DNA from: Undaria pinnatifida
Taxonomy: Eukaryota > Sar > Phaeophyceae > Laminariales > Alariaceae
Length of the DNA stretch: 64,000 nucleotides
NCBI GenBank assembly: GCA_012845835.1
Contig: JABAKD010000027.1
Span: forward strand, 5,511,465-5,575,464
Reading direction: 5' to 3'
The notes under the pieces were generated by a model. The model had not been told where the DNA came from. It saw only the letters and a program-made list of their open reading frames with translations, and made no database searches. Positions 1-12,500 of this stretch are shown piece after piece; the first letter of the stretch is position 1; each line of letters starts with the position of its first letter. The position numbers and the translations under genes are program-made.

Positions 1-185
1 ACGCGTCTTTATGGTTGGCATGCGTGATGGGAGACTGGTTGGTGCGGTATCTACGTACCCTGTCTTCCACAGGATTCCACTACCATATTGTGTGAAGGCT
101 AGTTTTGGGGGTTAGGTATAGAGCTGCTGGAGTCAGGAGCCTCGGAGAGTTTAGGTACACCCGTTACCGTATCGTGCGTCGTTGA

Positions 186-232
186 TTACCTCTTTCATCC
201 GCCCGTACGAGGTGACCTTGGTGAATACCTGG
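186..232 (-). repeat. Echo of exon 56 donor
   Basis: Resembles 395-440, the last bases of exon 56 plus its donor; shared core CGTACGAGGTGACCT. It lies in the downstream intron, same orientation. Confidence 0.75.
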
Positions 233-397
233 TATCATACGTGTCTTCGTTTTCATCGCGAAGAGGGCTCACCATTCCCACTGCTCATCGTCAATTTACA
301 TCCAGTTTTGCGAACTACTGCGTAAGGGTGCTGTGAGTCGAGCGACACCTCGTGCGCAACCACAAACCTGAACAGACAGGTGTATCGATTAATTTAC

Positions 398-511
398 CTG
401 TTCCATCCGTTCGTACGAGGTGACCTCGGTGTGGTACACCACGTCGTCTAGAGCCCACTTTTCTGCCTTGTGCTTTCGGGTAACCTCCTGCTTCATTGCC
501 GTCAGCATACC
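398..511 (-). CDS. Dynein exon 56: last exon in the window
   Basis: Residues 2637-2674: [38 protein letters not shown]. Matches GFLTAMRQE.TR...WALD.... Ends in phase 0 at CAG|GTAAAT, so the final exon or exons are left of the window. Positions 1-397 are intron with an echo of this donor at 186-232. Confidence 0.93.
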
Positions 512-3500
512 CTGAAAAAAGGAATAATGGGGAAAAACCAAACGTTCGAAGGTAAGCCGACAGGCAGTTACTGTCACCTGGTATACGGTAAATAAATACC
601 CTGTACCTAATAAGAAACAAGGTAATAAGAAAGACAGTCTTATATTCATATGAATATAAGAAATCCGGGAGCGGTTATTATACTGAAGTTAGTGTGGAAG
701 ACACCCTCTCCCAAATAAGAAACTCAGCTGAATCAGCCTATCTGCTTCTTGTTGCGAGTCCTGTACTGTATCTCGTCTCCGGGTCTCGTAGCTTGTGATC
801 GGAGCTCGAAAGCTTCTTAGATTATGGCGATCAATTGTTGTGGGGACGATGTTAAACTCGGTAGCGAGGGGTTATGGCTGGGGGAAACTCATTAGACCAT
901 GACTTCGGGGTGCTTTGCCCGAGTACCGCCACCGACGGCTACAGGGTTGGACTCGTTTCAGCATACACTTGTGCGTACCACCCACCTATAAATTGGAACG
1001 AAGCTACAAAAGGATTGGAAAATAAAGGTGGTGCGCCATCACGTGTCTACATTAGCGACTCTCTCGTGACTCGGAGCTTGCAAGGCGCGTTTGTTTAACA
1101 GTGTTGTGACTTGCCTCCAGTATCGACGACGTCAAGTGTAAAGTTTTTTTCGTACGGGCGCAAGTTGTCGGTTCTGGGCAGTCCACCTCCCCCCTTAAGT
1201 TCATGGTATATAATTCATCTCCACGCATAACTCAAGATCACAACATAAGACAGAAAAGGCAGAATATGGCAATAAGTAGATAGGGGAGGGTGGTGCTCAA
1301 CGCGCCTTACGAGAATCCCCTATGGTATCGACTGCCTGTGAGGGTCTTGACGTTACGCGTCGTACGAACTCTAAAAATGGTCGACCTACAGTAGTTCCAT
1401 ATATTTGGAGCTACGCTGGCCGTATGACAATCTACGAAATTCAGCAATTTTTCAATGTATAGCTACGTATGCCGCGCGGCACTCGATACGATGACGGTCA
1501 CGTATGCTATCTAAAACCTCAACCTAGCTTCATACGAAGCATATCTATATAAGCACTATATGTGTAACTCGTGGTGTGAAAACTCTGAGGGCGGTCGTTA
1601 GATGGCTTCCCCTTGTATTTAGTGTGCATCCTCACACCTCGTGCGAGAGCGACATAATAAGAGCATCGCAAGCATTAACGTCGGCGGCATAGGCTTGACA
1701 GTCATCTATACAGACATCTATGCAGACAGACAGAAAATCAGCGTACAAGGACATAGATACACAGGCGAAACATTTTGGGGCAGAAACATTTCTAAATGCC
1801 GGCAACACTCCCCAACTAACGTACTTTGTCCCATATAGGTGCGATGGAGTGTCAGCTGCATTTCAAAACATCATTAGTAAGTACAGGTATACATCTACAA
1901 TAATAGGCTTGTTGATCGGGTTGATCGTGGTTCTTCCTAAAAGTCAGTGTAGAGCTGCTCAGGCAATGAGCCCCCAAACAACCATGTATGTCACCCATAC
2001 CGTGCCCGCTTGTGTGTGCTCCGAGTTAGTATCCAGCACGTTTATTGCTGCATGGCCAAATCCTCCTACTGTTGTTGCGACGTATGATAGCATCTCTGCC
2101 TCGCAGTTTGTCACCGCAGAACAAAACTTGTCTCTCCCTACGGCGAGGGATTGGCACGGACACAAAGTGTGCCAGTTGTTGATCGGCGGAAACCACAGAA
2201 CGGGGTTATGCGAAGAACACACGCCACCCGCCGTAAGCATTCGGCTGCGCTTGCCTGTGGGTTGAAGAATCCCGTGAGCCAGTAGCACGTCGGCCGCCCG
2301 TTGTTCAGCCACGCCCGATCCTGCTCGTCTCGTGTTATAAGCGAGCTAAACCAAAGGCCCAACGTGGGCAGGATCCACGAAAACTCGTCCCCAGTGATGG
2401 TGAAGGCCCACAACCTCGGCACCTGCATTTTTGGTTTTGCAGATAAAAAAAAGGAAAATTATGGTTCAAGTGTAGGGAGACGGGTGGGCGGAACAATACC
2501 GAGGTGTAAGGGGCATTCAAATGTACGCAAAGCCTTTGCCTGAGTTAGGGAGTAGCATGTTGAAATTTATGCCCATTCTGTTTCGTACGGTTGCGCGACG
2601 ATCACGACGCCGAAGCAAAAACCCGAACCGAACCCTAAAGATCCACAAGTATGTTTATCGATGCCGAAATGGTTCCTCAAACCAAACCCCCAACATGCCG
2701 TAACCGTGTTTATTGGACATCGAACGTGTCGTCGAAAGCCGACCCCTTATGTTGCCTGTGATGCATGACCGGTGATACGGTACAGGATTATACTTTTAGG
2801 AGCTTTTGTCCCCAGGGTATTCAGGGTCGCTCGCGCTATAGCAGCAGCTACCCTGTCCTGCCCTATAGCTTTGCAAGTGTAACTGTTGTAACGGCTGTAC
2901 ACTTTACTACTGATACAACACAAAAACTCGCCGCGATGGGATTTTTTTCGGTACCCTGCTCGGAAGGAAAATGGGGGCACCACCCCAACGGTGGCCTCGG
3001 TGGCACACGTTGGCCCTTGGTATCGATGCGAAAGGTATGCCAAGTACCGGACACCTATTAATAACAAACTTCAGAAATACCGGCCCAGGTCGAGTTTCTT
3101 ACTGGCGAGAGGGTGCGCTCTACACTGACTTCAACGTAACAGCTCTTCGGGTTCATTACATTCCTGAGAGTATCGGTCTGTCTTTCTTATTGCCTTGTGT
3201 TTCTTATTGTTGTAGGTGTCCCGTCATGTGTACCTTGGCATCGTAAATCGCGTACAGAGTCTCCTGCAGCTCCTCCGTCATGACCACCTCGCCTTTCACA
3301 GCCTGCTGAAGCTGTGTTAGGATGAAACGAACCTTGGCCACCACCCTTTGCAATCGTTGGATTTCCTGTTTGTGTTCAGAACGCGTCAAAAATCGGTAAG
3401 GAATTGAGGCAGAAGCAATCGAACATTGTTGCGATGCCAACGTGAATCACCGACAGCACGCGCGACACAGCGCTTGTCAGCGTACTGGAAGCGTTTGGGC

Positions 3501-6500
3501 GGACATGTTGCTACAATGGCACGAATTCCACCAAAGCGATACGGTTCAACTAATCACTAAATCAGGGGTGAATGAATCCTCTTCTCAGAGTAAATACGAC
3601 TTTACTGCAGCGTTGTATAGTAGTTGAGGTTGCCGCCAGAAGCGCCGCGTATTCCTTTAAAGCCTGTTTCATTTATTGTTTGTGTTCGGTGCGAGCACTC
3701 TCCGCTCTAGCGGCTCAGTCATCATTAGACGGAGATCGCTTATCGCCGTCGACGCGCCGTATCATTGGCGGCTCTATCCGCTCTTCAACCTGCATCAGGT
3801 TGAAGTGTAGTCATCTCCTACCTGGAACAAGAAGATATTCAACGGCACCGCAAGACCCCCGAGCTTCTGCAGCTTGGCCTTGTAATCGTCCTCGATGTAG
3901 TCTTCCGGTAGCCGTTCCAAAAGTTCCGTGGCTTTCTCGTAAACTACGTCCTCGCGGCTGGCACCGCCGCCTCCCCCCCCACCCTGACAAGTGCAACAAG
4001 GGCGTGACGAACCAAAATACAAGACGAAGTGGGCGATGTTATGTACGGGCGTTCACGAAGTGACGGCTCTCCTCCGATCTACCCCGGGCGATACACGACC
4101 GACAGCGCACGGATGATATATATATATATATATATAACCTAACCCCCCCTTGGGTTAGCAGTAGGCATACCTTAGGTCAGGTGTTGCCTCGAGGTTTTAA
4201 AAAGAGCATAACAACATGAAAATGCTCGGTTGTCGTTGTGCGTTGCATAACGTCGAAAATATGACGCAACGTTCTATCGCACACTATCACTGTGATGCCT
4301 GATCAACAAAATACAGATGCCCCACACCCCCAAGTATGATTGCCTTGAATTAAGTGATGCCTAGCGTTAAATAGAGGGCGTTGACCTCAGTCACCGCCAA
4401 AGCACAGCTGCTACCTGATTGAAATAAGGCTGGTTTGGTCTCAGCCGCACTGCTTGCTGCATCAACGACGAACTCTATAAAGGACGCAGATTTTCAGCCG
4501 CACCTCGATCACTGACCCGACCTTGGGATTGCACAATAAATACCTTCGGTTGCGTGTTGCCTAGCGTTGAAAAGAGGGCATTGACTTCCTTCACCCGGAA
4601 CGTCAAGTCGGCGTTCGGGTGCAGACCAAATATCTCGGGCGTATCGATCTCAGGGAAGGTCTTGACGAAATCCTTGAACGTCCCCAATTGCTCAGAGCTA
4701 GTCCCACCGCGGTTTCGATAGCAAGGGGAAGGGGAGAGTGCACGAGGTCGTGAGGGCGCCGGGGGTTACACATGGTATTGGGCGTCGAGCTGTAACTTTC
4801 TGAGGTGCGCGTTCTCACCTGCTCGGAGCAAATCCTACGGTAATGCATTAGGGATCCGGTGCGTTAGGGAACCGGTTTGGTAGTAAGGGGTCGCTTTATT
4901 GGGGGGCTTACCACGGCGTCGACAACAGCCAGGATAGCATTCAAGGAAAAAGGGAGTGTGCACGAGGTCGCGTCGGGACCGAGGTTGGGCACTGTTTAGG
5001 GGCGTCGAGCTGTGAAGTCTCTGTAACAACCATTGGCGCATAGATCACGGGTCTTGGTCAGAGATACACCATGACCACAGAGAGAGTGAAAGAAATCAGC
5101 GCGAACTGGTAGCTCATTGAACATGGTGCAGCTCTATCACAGGAAAGGCTACAGTACTGGTTTCGACGGAACCGGTCGAGAGCGTGTTCTAGACACCGGG
5201 AAGCATCGCGGAATTCCCCCATGACCATGCTGTTCTTACAAATCCCGCACTCTACACCGCTGATTTTGATACGCTCTTCCTATAAGTACCGCTCTACACT
5301 GCTGACTTCAATATCGGTGTCGCAGTTGCCAATGGGAGCCGATTCACTGATACCGTGACGAGGTTAAAGAGTGATAGCATCCCATAGGTTCCGCTGCCTG
5401 CGTATCGACGCCTCACCTCGGGATGGTGTACTTGAAGTCGTGGGGGATTCGGAAAATAGGACTGGGAGGGTTGTACGTGAAGCTGTCCGTGCACGTGTTC
5501 GGAGTAAGCCACACCTGGACAACGCAGCGCCGTGAATGATGTCCCGCTGTAAACTTCTACTCAAATACTCTGTTCAGGGCTCAAAATGAACCTAGAAGAC
5601 ACAGTTGGCAGATGTTGGATACTTATCCTACCGTGTCGTTCAGGCGTTGGGCTTAGCATTGAACGACCCGCCAACTTAGAACGCGGTAAGTAGATGTTGG
5701 ATGCTTACACTACCATGCCATTCAGATGTAACCGTAACCAATCTTTGAATATAATTACACGCCACTGCCATATTGTTACAGCAATAGACCCACACCCGCA
5801 GATATCTCCAGACAGGGCTCATGTTTCGTTACTGCGGTTGTTCCTAGAGCGATGAAAAACTGGAGGCCTTCGTGGTCGGGTTCGAACCCACAAAAACAAC
5901 AACATTCCCAATCCAACCTGCTACCAACCCAATTATTAAGTTATTGTTAAAGCTGGACTGAACCGGCTTCGGCCTTTGCGCGCGGGTCGGTCACCATTCG
6001 AACGCGTTGTTTTCACGGTTTTGGAGGGCGACATCATGTTGGTGGCATGGCAGCAACTTGAACTATACCTTGTAGACTCGCGTTTGTTTTTACCAGGGCT
6101 TTCCAGTTGTCGGCTCACGTTTCGCGGGTAGGTGGCCCGACCCGACCGGACCCGGCCCGTGAGATCCTAAAACCTCCTGACCGGCCGCGACTCAACCCGA
6201 TCCGACCCGACCCGTGAGATCGAAAAAACCTCCCGACCCGACCCGACTTGATCCGCGATTTGTTTTAAACCTCATGCACGGACGCGCGGGTCGGGCCACG
6301 ACTCGTAAAAAAACGTGGCTCTTACCTGTGTGTAGGTCTTAAACATTCGTCTGTCGAGATCATCCGTGATTTTTCCCCCGTATTGCACTTCGGACACCAT
6401 GTACTGGAAGGTTGGCCAACTGGAAACGAGATTCGGGGCACGGGGCAAGAAACGGTTACTGAACCGCAAAGCAACGACCGCTGCTGCGGCGTGACATGCG

Positions 6501-9500
6501 GACGATAATTGCCTCAGCTAAACCATGTATAAGCCGTAGGTAGATATTTAGTCAAAACATATAGTTTAATGTTGTTTTATGGTCTACATTTTCGTCACAA
6601 CTTCTTGCAGACGCGCTATGTGTCTTATCAAAGTGGAAGACCTGGTTTGTGCTTCTGCAGTGCGGATATTCCCAGCTCTGCTTTCACCATTGCTCTCAGC
6701 GTTCTCGCGGCATTGTCATGTTGATGCGTAGCGCTTCCATGCGCGTCGCAACATATTGTTCAACCATCGTACACCGTATTTCATTCGATCAGGGCCACAT
6801 ACCATCGCATCTAGATATCTCTCCGTTGAATATCATACAGTCCTCCCGCCACATCGAAAATGTTCATCCCATCCCACCCAACCCCACCCGTTCTTCACGA
6901 AATTCACTCAGGCCGTTATCTTATAACATACATCCCGCCCACCCCCATTCGCCTCCCAACCTCCCCTATAACGAATTCTACCCCCCTCTACCCGCCTACG
7001 CCTCCCAGTACCCGCCTACATTCCACCCCCCGCACCCCCCGACGCCCTCGCTGCCCCCCACCTACCCCACACACACACCCACACACACACCCCGCCCCTA
7101 ACTCCCCCACGTCACACCCATACACACCCGCCCCCCCCACCCATCCTCCCAAACATGCTCACACACGCACTCTCCCCCACCCCCCCTCCAACCCGCACCC
7201 TCACCCCCCCACACACCACCCCCCCCCCACACCCCCACCCCACCGATCCGTACGCACACCCTACCCCAACCTTTCTCAACCACCCCCAATCCCCCCGCTA
7301 CCCCCCCCCCAACCCCCCCCAACCCGCCCCAACCCCCCCCGTCCCTATGTCCCCTACCCACCCCCTGCCCACCCCCTACCCACCCCTACCCACCCCTCGA
7401 GACAAAATAGAAATCCCATGACACCTGATCGGGCCGTTGTAGAGATGTTTCTCCAAGAACAGAATGCATGCCGTGAGATCGCCGTTGTTGTACTCGTACG
7501 GGATGCACCACCCTAGTGGCCCGAACTTCCTCCGCTCTTGCACCTTGAGGGTTAACGTTTGATTGTTGTTATTATTTCAATTGTTGCCGTTGTAATGATA
7601 ATTCTCAGTTTTACGATATGCTGTTGGTATTATCGGTATTAACGTTGTTGTTGTTGTTACTGGTATCATATTACTATTGTTATCGATATGAGTGGTGATG
7701 ACATCCTGCTAATAGTGTCTGAATTTCGTTCGCTCTTGCACCATAAGAGTTAATTAAGATCCGACGTGGTGTGCGTGTTTGAAACATGCATTTCAAACGT
7801 TTTGCTATTGAACCGAACAAAATGCAGCATGACTTTTCAACGTCGATTTCCCTCTACAATACCAACACTTTTCAGGCGGGAGGCGGGAACATAGCAATCA
7901 GCAGTAATCAGGACAAAATATGGTTAGGAAAAACAGCGGTATATATGGGCTTTTGTGTATCGTGGGTCTTAATTATTTTTCTCCGGCGTAGATATCTACA
8001 TCCCGAATTCAGTTGCCTCTTGCACCTTCAGAGTTAACCGAGATGCGACGTCGTGTGCGAGTTTAAAACGCGCATTTTTCATGTTTTGCTATCCGATAAT
8101 ATGCAGCATCGCTTTTCAACGTCGATCGCCCTGTAGAATATCAAAACTTACGTACTGGGGAACACGATGGTCTCAACTATTCCGCACCAAGCTTGTTTAG
8201 TAAAACGCTGGAATATAGAGGTCTTCGTGCGTACCGTTGGTCGTAGGTTTGGGTTGTTGAATACATGGTTGTACGCTTTTACCTTTCGCGATCTGGGTGT
8301 CCTGTGTGTTCCCCCATCTAGTTCGTTAGTGACGCTCACGCTTGCACATTGTCGAAGGGCAAAATAAACAATAAAAACCATTCAACACAAATAATCGTAA
8401 CATTTTTTTTGTAGCATTTTCCAGAACTTATCAGGCTGCAGCAGCCAACCCTACTGCACACACTCACGCAGTAGGTCAAACTCCTCGATTTCCACACTTT
8501 TGTCCTGGACAGCAACCCAACGGTGTTATCGTGTGAGTTCAAACGTGCTAGGCCAAAGTTTCAACGAAAACAACGAGGTACATAGTTGTTCGGGTTTCGG
8601 GACAAGTTCCTCTGGGGTTACGGTAAAGGTTACGGTAAAGGTTACGGTAAAGGTTACCGTAAAGGTTGTGGTAAAGGCTACGGTAAAGGTTACGGTAAAG
8701 GTTACGGTAAAGGTTACGGTAAAGGTTACGGTAAAGGTTACGGTTAGAGTCTAAAATATCCTCTGGGTGGACGTGGGGTTACGGTAAAGGTTACGGTAAA
8801 GACTACGGGAAATGTTACGGTAAAAGTTACGGTAAAGGTTACGGTTAGGGTCTATTACTAGCGTAGTGTTTTTGGGCAGCTATTGAACTGTTCTCTTAAC
8901 CGTAGGGAGTCATCCCACGCTATGTAGGGGTGCAGCTGCAGAAGTTTATGAGCGTCGTCACGCGGGGAGCTCAATGTTTCGCCCAAAACATGGAACTCCG
9001 GCAACGTTTTGTTCGCGCCCACCCGGCCAACATTTCTTATGTGCGCCGTTTATAGCCTTAAAAACAAATGTACTCGGCAACAAATATCATAACGAAGCGA
9101 TGGTCCCACACTCGAGAAGCTCAATCGCTTAACATTATCAGAAGGTCAGAATCGTTTGGCCCGAAAAAAGTGCAACCTCCACCGCGGGATGACATTAACA
9201 CCCGAGCTTACACGCGGGCCACACCCGTTTCCATTCTTTATCCTGGACAATACTACAACGAACGGCGTGGTAAATGGAGAGGCTCCGCTCACCACCGAGT
9301 GCAAGAAGCAGAGAGCAAACAAAAGTTGGCGCCACTGTGCGGTTTCTACCCTCTCCAGCCGTTCTTGGTCCACGATCACGGTGTAAGACCGGAGGATTCC
9401 GGCCTTCAGGCCCGCGGGGGGCTCATTCGTAACCTATTTTCACCGTTCAGGTTGCAGGGGGCGGTGGGGGCAGGGGAAACAAGTACAAGCGGGGGGGGTC

Positions 9501-12500
9501 GGGGACATGATGATAGTTATTGTACCTCGCAGATGATAAGGTACTTTAGTATCGGAGCGAAATTGTTCCTGGATTACCACATTTGAGGGAAAAGTCATCA
9601 TGTATCGTCTCACTCCGTCATCAGTAAGACTTAGTCTTTTGAAACAGTACACATTAAAAAAAACTTCACCACCCCCCAATGAATTAGTATGAACAAATAA
9701 AAAATGTCCCCTCTATGGAGAATATTGCTATATTTCGTCTCCCTTGAACATTGAAATGGATGAGCCGGTCGTGGCTAACCTAAGTGTGTCTAAAGACGTG
9801 TGTGTCGTTAAGCCGCGGACAACGTGATACCGAAGTACGATAAACGGCAAACTACAATAGCACGAATTTACACTTCCAAGGTTGAAGAATAAATGCTCGG
9901 GATGCGACACAAATTACGATTGAAAATGCTCGGGACGTGAGACGTGAAAAACAAAAAAACAAGACGCGATGACCGTTAAAACATACCCGTGAAGCAACAA
10001 CCGGCAAAAGTGAAGAGCGAGGCCGTGTCACGGTATTGTCACGGCCGTTTTTAGACCGGTCGCCATAACACGGTACAATTCCTGTGTGGATGCTATTTTA
10101 CGGTTAAAGTACCATATTAATGCTATAAGACGGTACGATTCCCGTATGGATGCCATATCACGGATAAAGTACCGTATGTATGCCATAGTACGGTACAAGT
10201 CACGACTGAAGGCCATCATACGGGAAAGACGTCCCGCATTAGAATAGTCAATGTGACGTCGTCCTTTCGGTGGAAACACAACTGTTCAGTGGACCGTGGA
10301 CCCCCCGCCCCCGCCCCCCCGCGTGCACACCTTGGTACACATTTGAAGCAATCCAAGCGGAAACTCGTCGTTCGGTAGGGCCGTGATGAACAGCCTGAAG
10401 GCGGGGTCCATCCCTTCCTTCAACTTTCCGAACAAGTCCTGTACGCGAAAATACGTCGAATGTCGCACGCAGAACACCATGGGAGTTACCGTTGTTATCA
10501 CTCTTCGTCATCCGAGTATGTGCACCGTCAGTGTCAATCGCAAACCACGACAAGGAAACGTAAATCGAAGACCATAACACAGGTGTAAAGGCACGACAAC
10601 CTCACGCCATCGGAGTTATGAAAGGCAATAAAGAGCGTTGCTACAGCAGTAGGCGCTGAATGAACTAGTCCTGTACGAAACGTCGCATTTCGCAAGCAAG
10701 GTGTCATGGGAATTGTGTTTTAAGGGAAAGAACTAGCGTTGCTATGCGCAGAAGTTAGTGCCGGCATCGCGTATATGATAGAGAGATGGGTTAGTGGATG
10801 CAAACGTAATCAGCCTTTTGGGATTCTCGCTCGCTGTGAACACAATCTAATTTCGTCGTTAGTTGTTGCAAGTGGGGCGTTTATGGTCTTATCGCGGCCC
10901 GTCCACAAGATGGAAAGTAAATCTTGAATAAAAAAACATATGCTTCGGAGCATACTTCGTATATCTGTACTTCGAAGTTAATGTCCGTAAAATGCGGCAC
11001 ATTACCTCCCTCCGAGTAACAAAGGCCGCACTCCGTCCGTTTTACCTCTATTTCGGGCATGAGGTTCCCCGGAGGGGGCAATGTGAAAGACAGGGTTTTG
11101 CGTACTGCTTTTCTTTGCACTTCATCGGCTTACCTCCATCTCGTTCATGAGGCCCAGGCCAAGCTCGCAGTTCTGCAGGAGCACCCACGTGCCGTTCACT
11201 GCCGCCGCATTCATGGCGCGGATCGCCACCGGCTCTTGCCCCTCTCCCAAAGAAATCACCGACGGCGATGGTAGCTTGCGGATTGGATGCCAACAAGGAA
11301 ACAAGAGGGCGGAAAGGAGCAAGGGAGCACGAGGAGTGGGAACGGGGGAATGTATATATCCACACTGAACAAAAGCCGAAACATTGGCGTTAGGTTGGAA
11401 ACCTCGTGCAGCAGGCAAGTGAAGAACACTCACTCGTAGAAGGAGATGAGGGAGATTTTTTATTTATTTTTTCTACTGTGGAACGTCTGTTTTCAGTGAC
11501 AGTGTGTGGACGCTATAGCCAGAAGGCGGCTGGTACACAGCGTCATAACATATTCAGTGTCTAACATATTCAGTGTCCTGAATGTTGACTGGGAATGTTT
11601 TTATTCTGAATAGTCAGCGCAATCAAAAATAGCTCTTACCATATTTCCAGGAAGAAGAGGGCCGAGACGAGCTAGATACATGACTACATGCATGGGCAAT
11701 AGTTCAACGAACGGGCGATGAGCGCCCGTCCTGCATTTTTAACCAATACATTGAGCATTCTTCACGCACAGCTATGACGCGGTCTCTATATTTTGACAGG
11801 AAAGGAGTCGTGTAAATTAATACCCATGCTAACTTTTTTCTGAAGGTCTTCACTAGGGGTCACCCAAAGCTGACTTCAAGATAAACTAAAAGCTCAACCC
11901 GACGAACAGATCAATGGCCTAAGTACGCAACAAATAATATTTGTGGTATTTCCATTACCTTAGAAGGCATTTCTTCGGTTGGAAAGCCTCGTCAGTCAGA
12001 TAAGTTGTGGCCAAGAAAGTGCTACAGCAATATATATGCCTCTATCTTTATTGCACACGCGTCAAAACAAAAAAAGTCGAAGAAGTCGTTGTGTGTGTGA
12101 CTGACGACTGCTCCCATCGTCTTTGACTGTTCTGCTTCCAACCATCGCACACAGTTGACGACAGTGGCAAATCTCCCAAAGGTCGTTACATTTCCGCCAA
12201 CAGCATTGGACTATACCAGGTATAATTTTTTTAGCTTAGCACTTTTTACTTTCCAGCTCAACTTATACGACGCCTCATCCGTCAGTGGCCCTCTGGACAA
12301 GCCGTACACTTGTCTTTCCTTCTCCCTCTCGGTAGCCGACTCTACTATACAACACCACAGTACAAGACATCCAACACGAGAACATAAATACTTGCCCGAT
12401 TCCGGATTTTGAACATTCTGGAAAAATACCGGCCTTTCCTTATTATGTACCTGTTTCTTATTTCACGTCCTGTGCTGTGCCCGAAGACGCAATCTCACCT

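Noticed and set aside
3572-4063. 163-codon plus-strand open frame
   Set aside because: It is the antisense shadow of exon 53 and shows no recognisable domain.
5871-5930. Minus-strand GGTTCGAACCC near 5.88 kb, possible tRNA
   Set aside because: No A box or acceptor stem at the right distance.
6649-7516. Long proline-rich open frames on the plus strand (150 and 218 codons)
   Set aside because: They follow the C-rich low-complexity tract and overlap exon 49 of the dynein on the other strand; no domain or gene structure.
8469-8506. Possible extra exon [13 protein letters not shown] with good splice sites in intron 48
   Set aside because: Exons 48 and 49 join LHSV to VQERRKFG exactly as in the family, so no residues are missing there.
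8500-8754. Open frame of VTVKVTVKV repeats
   Set aside because: By-product of the 12-bp minisatellite within intron 48.
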